From Bacteroidota bacterium (GTDB lineage Bacteria > Bacteroidota > Bacteroidia > Chitinophagales > LD1): a stretch of 64,000 bases of DNA. The notes beneath the pieces were generated by a model, which searched no databases, was not told the DNA's origin, and saw nothing but the letters and a program-made list of their open reading frames with translations. A program made the translations under genes and the position numbers. Within the stretch, counting starts at the first letter, position 1, and each line of letters opens with the position of its first letter. The DNA lies in NCBI GenBank assembly GCA_016722375.1, contig JADKJG010000006.1, positions 1 to 64,000 on the forward strand, read 5' to 3'. Positions 56,301 to 64,000 of the stretch are shown here, in pieces.

Positions 56301-59186
56301 TTGGTGAATCCTCTTCCGGCTAATCCTACCAGCGGAGGCAATGTTTCCGTTTGTGCTGATTTGGCGCCGGGAACTATTAGTGCCACCAGCGCAGGGAATG
56401 AAATAGACTGGTATGTGGCTTCTACCGGAGGAACAGCCGACAAGGTTAACAGTACTACTTATACTTCACCTACCACCATTACTCGCTATGCTCAATCAAG
56501 AATAGCTGGTACGGGTTGTGTGAGCGCTTCGAGAACCTCGGTGGTTTTGACCGTGAATCCTATGCCTGTGGCTTATGATGTATCGGGAGGCGCTTGTACT
56601 CCGGCTATTATAGGTTTAACAGGCTCTCAGTTTGGAGTCAATTACCAGTTGATTAGAGATGGGGTCACTCCGGTTGGCAGCCCTATTGGAGGAATCAATG
56701 CGCCGGTTAGTTTTGGATATTTTAATACGACAGGTACCTACTCTGCCGTAGGAACGAGCGCCGCCGGATGTTCTACGCCTATGATTGGAGTTTCTCTGGT
56801 TAATTTATGTCTTAGTGAATGGACGGGAGCTACCAGTACCGATTGGTTTAAGAACACCAACTGGGCTCCTCCAGCGGTGCCGAATATCTGTGGTGCTACG
56901 ATTAGAATCTATTCCAATGCGCCAAGATTCCCCGTAATCGCTGGTGCAGATGTTCAGGTAGGTAATATGGAGATTGCAGCAGGTGCATCTATCACGCTTC
57001 AAGGTCAATCTTTGGGTGTTTGCGGCGACTGGACGGTAACGGCAGGAACGGGTGTTGAATCGGTCGTGTCAGGTGATGGATTGGTAACTATAAACGGAGG
57101 CTTTGTTCAGACCATTTCAGGAAAGGCTAGGTTTGATCTTTTACAGATTGACAATTCCTTAGGTGTGGTATTAGCCAGTGGCGCATTTGTGACCGTTAGA
57201 GGTGGAGTGCAATTAAAAATCGGCGACCTCAACACTACAGCCGGCACCTTGCATCTTATGTCTTACTCCTCTATACATTGTGCTTATTTAGATGATTTCA
57301 CCCCGGGTTTTGCCGGTACTTTAACGGGCAATATTTATATGGATCGCTTTATTCCAACCAGAGGATTCAACCAACACTATATGAGTTCGCCGGTGAATGC
57401 TCCTACCTTTAAACAATTAGGTGGCAGCGGCCCGAATGGGATATTTGTTCAGCCGGATGTTTACTGCGATGAAACAAAGAGTGCTTACCATTCTCCTTAT
57501 GGAACGGTGTTCTCTTATGATGATACATATATGGCTCCGGGACAGTGCAAATTAGGCAACTGGCAAATCAAAAGTCAGGGCACGATGGACAATGGTCGCG
57601 GCTATTCATCCTACCAGCAAGGAGATACGGTTAGGAGCCTGATAGGCCCCCCGAATACAGGTGATTTGACGGTGAGCGGCTTAAACAACAAAGGCAGCGT
57701 TGCCGTACCTACGCTTCAATCCGTACTGAATCCTATTGAGTCGGGATGGAATCTGGTGGGCAACCCTTATCCTTCGGTGATTGATTTAACCACGCCTCGT
57801 GCCGGATTCTCTAATCAGGTGCAGGTATGGATGACCTCCGGTGTTTACTCCGGAAGCTGGCAGCAGTACCAAATAGGTATTTCCCCGCACATCTATATAG
57901 CTCCTTTTCAGGCTTTCATGGTTTTGAAAACTTCTGCAGGAAATAACGGTAGCTTTGATTTCTTTCAATCAGAGCGGATAAGAAGCTACGCTGGTATTCC
58001 GTTCTTCCGCACAAGTATTGAGAATAGCTTGGTGTTGGAAGTTGATTATAATGGAGTGAAGGATATTACAACCGTAGAGTTTAATCCGGAAGCAACGGAA
58101 GGGTTCGATGCTCAGTTTGATGCGAGCAAACCAAGCGGGCAGGCGGGCAGACCGACCTTGTTCACACACATGAACGCCAATCGTGGCTATGCGATCAATT
58201 CTCTTCCATCTCTTCATCAGGCTACTACAGTGCCTATGGGCTTGAGACCGGAAGCGAACGGTATGATGAAAATCTCTGCTGTGGGTATCCAGTCCTTTGA
58301 TCCGACTTCTTACATCTTCTTAGAAGACAAGCAGACCGGTGTATGGCATAATATGAGAGACGGCGATTATACTTTCGCTACCAAGACTACCGATAATCAG
58401 GATCGCTTTGTGCTACACTTCACTCCTCCTGCTCAAATCTTGACCAGCGATGCAACTTGTAGCGGCAGCGGTATGATTCAAATCGAGCAGCCGGGAAGTT
58501 CCAACTGGAACTACAGCCTGTCTGATGTGAATGGTACAGTAGTTTCTACCGGAACGCTGAACGCTTCTTCACCGGTCAACATGAGCGCCAATGCAGGTGT
58601 CTATTCACTGACCTTGCGTGATAACAACGGTTACACGGTGATGAAGAATATACAGGTGAGCGGAGAACAATCTATTGTCGCGGCTTTCGCCGCCAGCAGT
58701 AATCTGGCTAAGACACAAGAAGAAATCACTTTCACTTCTCAGAACACAGGTGTAGTGACTACGGAATGGAACTTCGGCGATGGAAATACTGCCAGCACCA
58801 TAGATGCTTCTCACCGCTATACCAGCGAGGGCGTTTATACTGTTTCGCTAACCGTGATTAACGAAGCGGGTTGTAAGTCAGTAACCACTCAAACGGTGAC
58901 GATTACTTCGAGAGAAGCTACGGGCTTAACTACTATCCAAAGCAACAAACTTCCTATCTGGAGTGCTGACAACCGGGTGTTTATTGACTTCGGTGGTCAA
59001 ACCAAGGTGGAAGCAGAGATTGAACTTTACAACATCATCGGTCAACTAATCAGCAGTGAGAAGTTCGGTCGCTCTACTATCTATTCTAAGGAGATTCCGA
59101 ATCTGGAAGCTGCTTATATGATTGTAAAAGTGAAGAATGACGGTGTAACTACTACCAAGAGAGTGTTTATCGGGAATGTGAAATAA
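50373..59186 (+). CDS. Giant T9SS-sorted multidomain surface protein
   Basis: 2937 residues. Signal core at about 37-57 (cleavage near GVSA-Q). Order: N-terminal domain shared with the neighbour (58-280), Ig-like segment, GEVEDY domain (about 370-535, ending GETEDYRVAITG), three or four fn3-like repeats (540-885, each with FGSGxQIGTGNxVVYN), a beta-sandwich (about 890-1050), a GEVEDY-like domain ending GGDGQTVDLTIDL (about 1056-1213), Ig/PKD-like repeats (TYTWSPGTGLSG), and from about 2150 the large domain shared with the disrupted gene at 18681-25449. A PKD domain (EWNFGDGNTAST, near 2780-2850) and the T9SS sorting domain (ending RVFIGNVK) close it. Very likely a surface adhesin or matrix protein. 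Confidence 0.92.
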   Translation: MTNSFANVLTTKQSNTSERKSLFFKETKLGTLLSKIRLLILPAILFSLLTMDAGVSAQVPTLIKVGTGTGNPASDTDPGVTVEAASPYGLTGAVASGKKVQMIYTKTMIESAMTTAGFTPSAAFIHDWAFNVTSAVGGGMKAVNYTVKMANVAQADISGGYYTGTMTTVYTLPSLLMDATGWITSPTFATPFTWDGSSNLCIEVCYSDNNTTGSYSNWGAAAYTDFPGSNHMGMMVSGSACATPFPGTNIKTTRLTNIQMNITSAASCTGAPALTTASGATPCAGTSAPLSLSGVLVGSSYTYQWLQSNAPNGTYTNATGGTSTNNTFNTPTTLPYPTTYYKCDVTCPSSGQTTRSNEGTVNNADFLTCYCTGNYASGNNTDMGITKVAIGAPASPIISNTSTVIDAGIFGGPCYSLYTAPTPVSNAGLVALGNYNLAVTVIGVDNNNLGTPLNYVRAWIDYDQNGVFDASESIGTFGPVLPSTANINFTVPSNAPSGTTAMRIRHLFGAAVGTGDACTNLTAGWSRGETEDYRVAITGGCTGPNISATSFNSNNVLPTAADISFTRGNGTNVIVLAHAGGAVNANPVSANGYTANAAFGSGSQIGTGNFVVYNGNAAGVSITNLTNSTQYYFAVYEYLGSGASACYKLDNILTGNFTTPLCVQPSNPPTGVSASPINMSSATINWTEGDGASFVLMKQGSAVSSDPAQVTGYTANAAFGSGDQIGTGNYVVKASTGGSVNVTGLLPSTTYHYKVYTFKSASNCYLPTGVTGNFTTSGCYPTVQASSIAYTCTDYSKMTFTFNRGNGTHAIVLAKAGSDVDDVPVYNTSYTANLAFGTGSQIGTGNFVVYNGNNAGTVSVPVTGLTSGITYYYKVFEYNASPNCYNYNSPLTNIQATRNAATYTSSTVAQIATDVRQNSLAQPVVQLQVVVGGGVDPAAILNSITFNTSGSTNTATDITKAKIYYTGTSSTFSSATQFGSTFTSFAGNLTATGNVALLSGTNYFWVAYDLNLNATLANVLDAAVTKINITDNSGTNDKTPSVTAPAGSRLIVVPSLSYCSATHASTVATYGAGGVSSVSFGANSYTGNCCAGPKYIDATSTIFPLTKGSTYTLTVNTYQNGYAFNMAVWVDWNNNGDFADAGEQMVANTAFTSDIITTSFMVPLGATDGTHTIRVRSNHNIGYSISSPCGSVPTLLGAGGDGQTVDLTIDLGNGSVGVQAVSCATVAPTVSTPVNYMKGDVATALTATGSSLSWYTASYGGTGSGTAPTPSTAASGTLYYYVSQTVSGCEGPRAQIAVVTGQAACVAPCSSTPAQATVSTIKSTFCGSGTAILSLIGLGSDTYEYAWESAPDVSGTPGIWGPASGTITSATYNTGTVSASTWFRCKVSCTALLATTTSLTLKITINPLPSISVNPAAPTVCRGASEVLTASGADTYTWSPGTGLSGTSGASVTATRNTTQTYTVTGTDVNNCSSTQTVTVTVNNNVVTMTPNGAFIVPGDNVNLNASFPSANGYTWSPGTGLNTTNGATVNASPATTTTYTVTAEDNTGCFHTAQATVSVNLGTPASVSCGYAYSETTTPLWTAPTGGTALSMVDDAVYTNIPLNFNFDYNGIVYNSVGISTNGFLWFGSVNPSATEYNPISSSSVLEGVISPFGMNLTDATGAALSYQTTGVAGSRKFTVLWDNVRGIGGSVGSKMSFFVTLSEANHGISFQYTAGDVQAADLYTAQVGIRGASNTDFNNLSVPCSNAGQYGWDVATNGGANTNTSAAVLNFTCAASPSGFTTPQFYNAVLGGLFPYFNTQGVYNWIPKLTTPTISPTASQTICSHETLAFTSSTTNASPTYQWLRNGGNAAGASTSANYTAGPSLTAGSHYFSVKVISGGCYRISNVTKVTVNASPAVYNVTGGTQCGTALVGLSSSDDNTVSYQLVRNGVTNVGSPVAGSSAAFNFGSQATAGTYTVLASNALCPNIAMTGSSLVNPLPANPTSGGNVSVCADLAPGTISATSAGNEIDWYVASTGGTADKVNSTTYTSPTTITRYAQSRIAGTGCVSASRTSVVLTVNPMPVAYDVSGGACTPAIIGLTGSQFGVNYQLIRDGVTPVGSPIGGINAPVSFGYFNTTGTYSAVGTSAAGCSTPMIGVSLVNLCLSEWTGATSTDWFKNTNWAPPAVPNICGATIRIYSNAPRFPVIAGADVQVGNMEIAAGASITLQGQSLGVCGDWTVTAGTGVESVVSGDGLVTINGGFVQTISGKARFDLLQIDNSLGVVLASGAFVTVRGGVQLKIGDLNTTAGTLHLMSYSSIHCAYLDDFTPGFAGTLTGNIYMDRFIPTRGFNQHYMSSPVNAPTFKQLGGSGPNGIFVQPDVYCDETKSAYHSPYGTVFSYDDTYMAPGQCKLGNWQIKSQGTMDNGRGYSSYQQGDTVRSLIGPPNTGDLTVSGLNNKGSVAVPTLQSVLNPIESGWNLVGNPYPSVIDLTTPRAGFSNQVQVWMTSGVYSGSWQQYQIGISPHIYIAPFQAFMVLKTSAGNNGSFDFFQSERIRSYAGIPFFRTSIENSLVLEVDYNGVKDITTVEFNPEATEGFDAQFDASKPSGQAGRPTLFTHMNANRGYAINSLPSLHQATTVPMGLRPEANGMMKISAVGIQSFDPTSYIFLEDKQTGVWHNMRDGDYTFATKTTDNQDRFVLHFTPPAQILTSDATCSGSGMIQIEQPGSSNWNYSLSDVNGTVVSTGTLNASSPVNMSANAGVYSLTLRDNNGYTVMKNIQVSGEQSIVAAFAASSNLAKTQEEITFTSQNTGVVTTEWNFGDGNTASTIDASHRYTSEGVYTVSLTVINEAGCKSVTTQTVTITSREATGLTTIQSNKLPIWSADNRVFIDFGGQTKVEAEIELYNIIGQLISSEKFGRSTIYSKEIPNLEAAYMIVKVKNDGVTTTKRVFIGNVK

Positions 59187-59206
59187 GTTTCATCATCCAA
59201 ATATCA

Positions 59207-59246
59207 AAGCGCCTTGTCAGATTTCTGACAAGGCGCTTTTTATTTT
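59207..59246 (+). terminator. Terminator of the giant T9SS gene
   Basis: 15-bp perfect stem AAAGCGCCTTGTCAG (59207-59221) and CTGACAAGGCGCTTT (59226-59240), 4-nt loop, followed by TTATTTT. It lies 20 bp after the stop codon. A strong intrinsic terminator. Confidence 0.9.
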
Positions 59247-59255
59247 CAGACTACA

Positions 59256-59288
59256 GACTACAAAAGTCTCTAAGACTTTTGTAGTCTA
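59256..59288. repeat. 33-bp hairpin repeat H6
   Basis: AGACTACAAAAGTCT, loop CTA, AGACTTTTGTAGTCT. Both outer ends changed together (AAA/TTT to AGA/TCT), so base pairing is preserved. It follows a separate strong terminator, so termination alone does not explain it. Confidence 0.85.
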
Positions 59289-59387
59289 AACGTCAAATTA
59301 TATAGAGTACTTATAAAGAGGATGTAGGGAGAGGAGTTTCTACTTACATTTGATAAAAGCTATTTTAGCCCCCTTCGTTTCGAATAG

Positions 59388-60566
59388 ATGAAATTATCGG
59401 AATTATTTTGGGTATTTCTCAGAATCGGCAGCATATCATTTGGCGGTTTTATGGCATTGGTTTCTGTAGTTGAAAAAGAATTGACTCAGAAAAGAAAGGT
59501 ACTCAGCAGCGAAACAATACTTGATGGAATTTCTTTGGCTTCTGTTTTGCCGGGACCCGTGGCGGTTAATATGGTGGCTTTTGCCGGTTACGAACTCAGA
59601 GGGATAAGGGGGGCAATCATTTCGGTTGTTGCTGTTATTCTTCCTTCTTTCATACTTATTTACAGCTTATCAGTAGCTTATTTCAGTTATGGGCACGTAC
59701 CCGCAATCGCCAAAATTTTCGAGGGATTTATTCCTGCGGTTATGGCAATTATTGCTTCAGTAGTTTATGATTTATCTATAAAGCATATCAAACATCCATT
59801 TCAGGTATTTCTCTGCCTGTGTTCCGCCCTACTTATTTATCTGGTTGGCGGCTTATTTTTAACGATACTGATTTTTCTTATTTCCGGCCTGGCAGGCAAA
59901 TTATTTTTGGATACTCCTTCATCAGTTTCAGCCGATGAAAAGACGATTATCTGGGATAAGAAAAAGCTGCTGAACGTGTTGGGACTTAGCGTCGCTATAT
60001 TAATGGGGTATGTATTAATCGAATTGCTGATTCCTGAAGCCGGAATCTATCTGATTTATAAACAGATACTTTTTTTGTTCAGCGGCTTGAGTTTAACATT
60101 GTTCGGAGGGGGATATGTTTTTATTCCGATAATACAGCAACTGGTGGTCGTAAAAATGAACTGGCTTACTGTTAAGGAATTTACCGATGGCATTGCCTTG
60201 GGTCAGGTTACGCCGGGACCTATTTTGATAAGTGCCGCTTTTATCGGGTATAAAGTCGCTGGACTGACAGGTGCTGTATTGGGAACTATCGGTATGTTTA
60301 TGCCCTCGGTGTTGCTGACCATATTGGGAGCACAAGGCTACCGGCATATCAGGCAATCTACCTTCGTTAAAGCCATGTACACCGGTATCAGACCGGCTGT
60401 TATCGGGATGATTATTTCGGCCATTGCCGTTATTGGAAAAACTGCCACATGGAATTGGCTGTGCGTGTTAATAATGGCATCCTCATTCATAGCAATCGTT
60501 GCATTTCGGATAAATATCATTTGGGTTATACTTGCATCCGGATTGACATGGTATTTTCTAAATTAA
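59388..60566 (+). CDS. chrA: Chromate transporter ChrA
   Basis: CHR-family efflux protein of the inner membrane, exporting chromate in known members. The 392 residues contain two homologous CHR halves: SFGGFMALVSVVEKEL with SLASVLPGPVAVNMVAFAGY in the first, and FGGGYVFIPIIQQ with IALGQVTPGPILISAAFIGY in the second. About ten hydrophobic helices. The PGP motifs of both halves are intact. No linked regulator; it stands alone after the T9SS terminator. Confidence 0.93.
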   Translation: MKLSELFWVFLRIGSISFGGFMALVSVVEKELTQKRKVLSSETILDGISLASVLPGPVAVNMVAFAGYELRGIRGAIISVVAVILPSFILIYSLSVAYFSYGHVPAIAKIFEGFIPAVMAIIASVVYDLSIKHIKHPFQVFLCLCSALLIYLVGGLFLTILIFLISGLAGKLFLDTPSSVSADEKTIIWDKKKLLNVLGLSVAILMGYVLIELLIPEAGIYLIYKQILFLFSGLSLTLFGGGYVFIPIIQQLVVVKMNWLTVKEFTDGIALGQVTPGPILISAAFIGYKVAGLTGAVLGTIGMFMPSVLLTILGAQGYRHIRQSTFVKAMYTGIRPAVIGMIISAIAVIGKTATWNWLCVLIMASSFIAIVAFRINIIWVILASGLTWYFLN

Positions 60567-60584
60567 TTTTTTCCTATTGATTTA

Positions 60585-61604
60585 ATGACTCATTCCAAAG
60601 CTATTTTAATTATAGGCACCCAACGTTCAGGCTCCAATCTTTTGCGTTTAATGCTCAACCACCTTGGGCATATTGCCGCCCCCCATCCGCCGCATATTCT
60701 GCAATCGTTTTTTCCGGTTATTGATACTTACGGTGACCTGTCAAACGAAAAAACTTTCGATTCGCTCATAGAGGATGTATGTCACTTTGTAAACCTCAAC
60801 ATTATCTATTGGGGGTTTCAGATGCAACCAGCAAAAATCAGAGGGCGATGTAGAAATAATTCGCTGGTGGAAGTGTACAAAGCGGTGTATGAGGAATTTG
60901 CTGAAGTACATGAGGCGGAATATTGGTGCTGCAAAAGCATGGCCAATGTACATTACATTCCGCAGATTGAAGCAGCCGGTCTCCATCCTTTTTATATTCA
61001 TCTCTATCGCGACGGCAGGGATGTTTCGCTTTCCTTCAAAAAAGTATTGGTGGGCGAAAAACATTTCTATCACCTGGCAAAACAATGGACGAAAGAACAG
61101 GAATTGGCGCTGGCCTACTGCGAGCAATATGCCTCAGGCAGATTCATTAGGGTAAGGTATGAAGATTTGATTCATAACCCTTCGCTAGAGGTAGGCAAGA
61201 TTTGCAAGGCATTGGGCATTGAATTTAATCCAAATGCTTTTCTTTATTACCAGTCGGAAGAAGCCCATGCCATGGCAAAGATAAGCAGCATGTTCCGTAA
61301 TCTGGATAAGCCCGTACAGAAACAAAACGACCATAAATACCTCCGCGAAGCCACCCGCGAAGAGTTGCAAATTTTCGAATCCATCGCTGCGCCAACCTTG
61401 CAAAAATTGGGCTACAGCCTGCTCTTTAAACTAGGGGAGGAATATGTATTTACGGATGAAAATATAAAGCGGTTTGATGAAGAAAACAGCCTCATAAAAA
61501 AAGAAATTGCCCTTACTGAAAGTGCCGAAGAGGTAAGAAAAAGAAGCTTGCAGAGCACTTTTTTAAAAGAGGTGGTGCAGAGAAACAATTTACACAAGCC
61601 CTGA
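60585..61604 (+). CDS. PAPS-dependent sulfotransferase family protein
   Basis: 339 residues. The 5'-phosphosulfate loop is IIGTQRSGSNLLRL (7-20) and the 3'-phosphate loop is HLYRDGRDVSLSFKK, giving the PAPS-binding pattern. FIRVRYEDLIHNPSLEV is the conserved YEDL block. Such enzymes sulfate glycans or lipids in the cytoplasm. It sits 18 bp after chrA on the same strand, and beyond it lies an arylsulfotransferase, so a sulfation theme is possible. The acceptor is unknown. Confidence 0.88.
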   Translation: MTHSKAILIIGTQRSGSNLLRLMLNHLGHIAAPHPPHILQSFFPVIDTYGDLSNEKTFDSLIEDVCHFVNLNIIYWGFQMQPAKIRGRCRNNSLVEVYKAVYEEFAEVHEAEYWCCKSMANVHYIPQIEAAGLHPFYIHLYRDGRDVSLSFKKVLVGEKHFYHLAKQWTKEQELALAYCEQYASGRFIRVRYEDLIHNPSLEVGKICKALGIEFNPNAFLYYQSEEAHAMAKISSMFRNLDKPVQKQNDHKYLREATREELQIFESIAAPTLQKLGYSLLFKLGEEYVFTDENIKRFDEENSLIKKEIALTESAEEVRKRSLQSTFLKEVVQRNNLHKP

Positions 61605-61694
61605 CAGGTTTTATTATTTCTTCTCTTGCCATCACGCTGAAGCCTGATTATAAACCTTACTATTCCGTTACTGAAAAGCAGGGCCATCCTGTTT

Positions 61695-63040
61695 TTATGG
61701 CTTTCTTTTCTTAGGACTGTTGCAGAGAACGTTCACATCGTTAATTGATAGCTGTTCCGAGCGGATAAACCCTCCTTCCCCGTAAGGCACAAACACGAAA
61801 TAATTCCCCGGCTTTGTTACAGCAATAGTTCGTGTTACACTGGAGTCGCTCCACTGATAGGAAGAATAGTCTTGCGCGGTTTTCAGGTATTTCACGCCGA
61901 GGGAATCAAAGCAGGTGATTTGCGGACGCTTCACTTTCCAGGGAAGCTCGCGGTAGTAGAAGGAGCGGTAAGAATCAAGATGGTCGGGCGAGTTCAGCTC
62001 AAAAAGTTTACGACCTCTCTTATCTACCACGACGAAGATCAATTCGCTGGCAGTCCCAACCACCCCATAATTTACTAAGGTATAACCATTGTCCAAGCGT
62101 TGTACATTCCCTCGGGCTTGACTGACTAAAGCCGTATCGTAGGTATAGCTCCATTTCAGGGTGGCAATTGTTTTCACTTCATCCAATTCAAACTCCAGCG
62201 CTCGGGCTCCGTACGGTTTCTGATGGTGTCCCCCATCAAACAAAGTGATGTTTCCGTTGCTGATTCTACGGATGTCATGCTGACCGTAAAAAGGAACCGG
62301 ACAATTCACAAAGGTGAACTGGTTGCGTTTGCCCCCCAGTCGCCACATAATGGAACCGTCTGACCTATTGATTTTGGTGATTTCGCTGTAATTCTTAGAT
62401 GACAATAAAATGTTTCCGTCCTGATCCAATTCAACCGCATTATAATGTGCCATATTCGGCATCTTCAACGGGATTCCGGACAAAGAAGTATCTGCGTCTG
62501 TCGTTCCAAAACGATCTTTGGCGCGCCAGTCAAAACTACATTCTTCCCGGCATCCAACTCCTGAATCGCTTCACGCAAGGCGCGGGTCGTATCCACCGCT
62601 TCAAACTTTTTACCTACGGAATCCTTCCTCAAATCCATACTTACCGTATCCATTCCCAACAACAGGAAATGCCCGTTGGGTAGCCAACGCATGTCGTGTG
62701 GGTCGGTTTTATACAAGTTTTTGCATTTAACCGAATCCACCACTCTAAAGGTACTGTCCATAAACAGATAACCGCTCTGGTTAGAGTAGCTGATCCACCC
62801 ATTGGCTTGTAATGCAAAATTATAAGGACTTGCTTTTTCCTGTATCATCGGTTTATAATAAGCCACGCTACCGGTGTGATCGAGTATCAAAAAAAGGGTT
62901 GTATTTGAATAATTGACCGAAAGAAAATAATAACCTTTCAGTGCCGGATGGTAAACGCTTGCCTTCAATGTAGGCAAGGATTGTGTAAACGAAGTCATCG
63001 AGCACAGCCAAAAGCACAGCAAGGAAACGGCTATTCTCAT
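61695..63040 (-). pseudogene. Arylsulfotransferase (ASST)-family protein, frameshifted
   Basis: A secreted beta-propeller of the ASST type; known members move sulfate from one phenol ester to another. Signal peptide MRIAVSLLCFWLCSMTSFTQ. The N-terminal part (63040 to about 62535) has DPHDMRWLPNGHFLLLGMD and the second part (to 61695) MAHYNAVELDQDGNILLSS, GQHDIRRISNGNITLFDGG and GNVQRLDNGYTLVNYG. They join in the A-run at 62532-62535: adding one A there (T on the coding strand) restores VVFDWRAKDRFGTTD and a 448-residue protein. Homopolymer frameshift, real or sequencing error. Confidence 0.82.
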
Positions 63041-63360
63041 TTATTCTTTTGAAGAGGCGGCTTTATTTCTATTAGACAAGGAACCGAAAGATCGGTCACT
63101 ACCCATTTTTCTGAGTAGATAAATCCATTTTCGCCGCAGGGAACTAACACCTGATAGTTTCCGAGGTTTGGGCGCTATCATAAATAGTTTCCGAATATTC
63201 CGGCACTTGGCATATAACCACCCTTTAAATCAGGAGGAGAAAAAGTAGAGGAATGTATTTCATTTTTAAAAAGTAGCGAATCTTGTCTTGGGCGAAAGAT
63301 AAAACCTTTCTGTGGCTTGCATTTCTTTTTATCCGGATAAACTCGGGCGAATTTCCATTG
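63041..63360 (-). pseudogene. Relic of a second arylsulfotransferase C-terminus
   Basis: Minus-strand sequence just upstream of the ASST gene reads LGNYQVLVPCGENGFIYSE (about 63165-63109) and runs to a TGA that overlaps the ASST ATG (ATGA). It aligns with the intact gene's own C-terminus GNYFVFVPYGEGGFIRSEQ. Stops and frame changes lie just upstream, and the remaining 150 bp has another open piece without recognisable features. The rest of the copy is lost. Evidence for a former tandem pair. Confidence 0.65.
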
Positions 63361-63368
63361 AAATAAAA

Positions 63369-63403
63369 AACCTACAAAAAGTCTTCGAGACCTTTTGTAG
63401 GTT
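63369..63403. repeat. 33-bp-type hairpin repeat H7
   Basis: AACCTACAAAAAGTCT and AGACCTTTTGTAGGTT: outer bases changed in a compensating way, and one arm has an extra base inside. It is a diverged member of the hairpin family. Confidence 0.75.
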
Positions 63404-63456
63404 AAAAAAAGAAAGCCCTTTCCGCTGCAGCAGAAAAGGCTTCCAAGAGAAAAAAT

Positions 63457-63489
63457 AAACTACAAAAGTTTTTGAAACTTTTGTAGTCT
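63457..63489. repeat. 33-bp hairpin repeat H8
   Basis: AAACTACAAAAGTTT, loop TTG, AAACTTTTGTAGTCT: stem changed to A-T pairs at the loop end in both arms, so pairing is kept. It lies eight bases from the stop of the fn3 gene (minus strand). Confidence 0.8.
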
Positions 63490-63496
63490 TTGCCAC

Positions 63497-63994
63497 TTAC
63501 AGCGTAATCCCCATTGCCGGGTCGCTCCAGCCGCTCATGCCCGAAGCATTCATGGCACACACGCTGAACCAGTAGCGGCTCAACCCGTTTAGATTTTGTG
63601 CTACAAATCGCCCTTTCTTGACACTCGCGCCAATGATGACAGGTGCTTCGCTCAAAGATCCCGGATACATGCGAAACAGATAAGCGCTTGCATCTCTCAC
63701 CGGTTTCACCACCACCACAAGTTGCCCTTCGTGGGTAGCTGGAAGCACTTTAACAGTTGGAGGTATAGCAGGAACCGGAATCGGGCTTGGTTGTTTGCGC
63801 ACTTCAAATCCACTGCTTAAAATAATCTCCTCATCCCCTCCGCTTTGAGTTTGAACAAAGTCTGCAAATCTCACGATCAGAACTTTCAACTCTTTGCGCC
63901 GAATGCGCATAATCGCTTTTTCGTCCTTATCGCCGCCGGAGGCCTCAATGCTCGCCAGCTCCAAACTGTCGGCTGCGGTGGCGAGGTCTGCCAA
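63497..63994 (-). CDS. Fibronectin type III domain protein, 5' end outside the window
   Basis: A partial minus-strand gene of at least 165 codons; the first visible codons (LADLATAADSLE) have no true start, so the N-terminus lies beyond 64000. It matches a common Bacteroidota family of about 210-220 residues with a helical N-terminal half (LADLATAxxxxE, ILSSGFEVRK) and a C-terminal fn3 domain (YLFRMYPG, RYWFSVCAMNASGMSGWSDP). Function unknown. No sorting domain is seen at its C-terminus. Confidence 0.85.
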   Translation of the reverse strand: MADLATAADSLELASIEASGGDKDEKAIMRIRRKELKVLIVRFADFVQTQSGGDEEIILSSGFEVRKQPSPIPVPAIPPTVKVLPATHEGQLVVVVKPVRDASAYLFRMYPGSLSEAPVIIGASVKKGRFVAQNLNGLSRYWFSVCAMNASGMSGWSDPAMGITL

Positions 63995-64000
63995 ACTTGG

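Overview
The window looks like chromosomal DNA of a Bacteroidota bacterium, probably of the Chitinophagales/Sphingobacteriales type. Evidence: near-identical type IX secretion (T9SS) C-terminal sorting domains on three giant repeat proteins, GEVEDY-type domains, Bacteroidota-type promoters (TTTG, 19-20 bp spacer, TAnnTTTG), few Shine-Dalgarno sites, and outer-membrane proteins ending in an aromatic residue. No tRNA, rRNA, CRISPR array or prophage was seen. All function calls rest on reading motifs by eye; no database search was possible.

Layout. 0.3-6.0 kb: recA, an M1 peptidase fused to a probable outer-membrane barrel, and dprA. 6.0-7.1 kb: gene remnants and a 21-bp tandem array. 7.1-14.9 kb: a surface-glycan cluster with a frameshifted sugar formyltransferase, five GT2 and two GT4 glycosyltransferases. 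15.0-17.6 kb: a short ribosomal-protein operon (S3-L16-L29-S17-L14-L24) with its own promoter and terminator, cut off from the rest of S10/spc. 17.8-18.6 kb: an alpha/beta-hydrolase lacking its nucleophile serine. 18.7-25.5 kb: a frame-disrupted giant T9SS protein. 25.5-27.5 kb: a dense repeat island. 27.6-36.8 kb: a TolB-like/barrel gene with a damaged 3' end, aspS, an ABC exporter pair, dnaJ and grpE. 37.5-44.3 kb: an aminotransferase, an IS5-type transposase, then a tight operon KASIII-ACP-KASIII-SDR-GT2-GNAT that looks like a dedicated acyl-sugar pathway. 44.3-44.8 kb: a second repeat island. 45-59.2 kb: a TMTC-like TPR membrane protein and two tandemly duplicated T9SS proteins (860 and 2937 residues). 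59.4-64 kb: chromate transporter, PAPS sulfotransferase, frameshifted arylsulfotransferase plus a relic of a second copy, and an fn3 protein running off the end.

The strongest unexplained signal is in the intergenic DNA. There are four tandem arrays of three sequence families, all with an exact 21-bp period. There are also at least eight copies of a 33-bp perfect hairpin and five members of a small element family with CTTCGGAAAAT terminal inverted repeats. These recur together in islands. The other candidate system is the acyl-sugar operon at 39.7-44.3 kb. Several genes carry single frameshifts, and one region (22.2-24.6 kb) carries about six. Some may be sequencing or assembly errors rather than biology.
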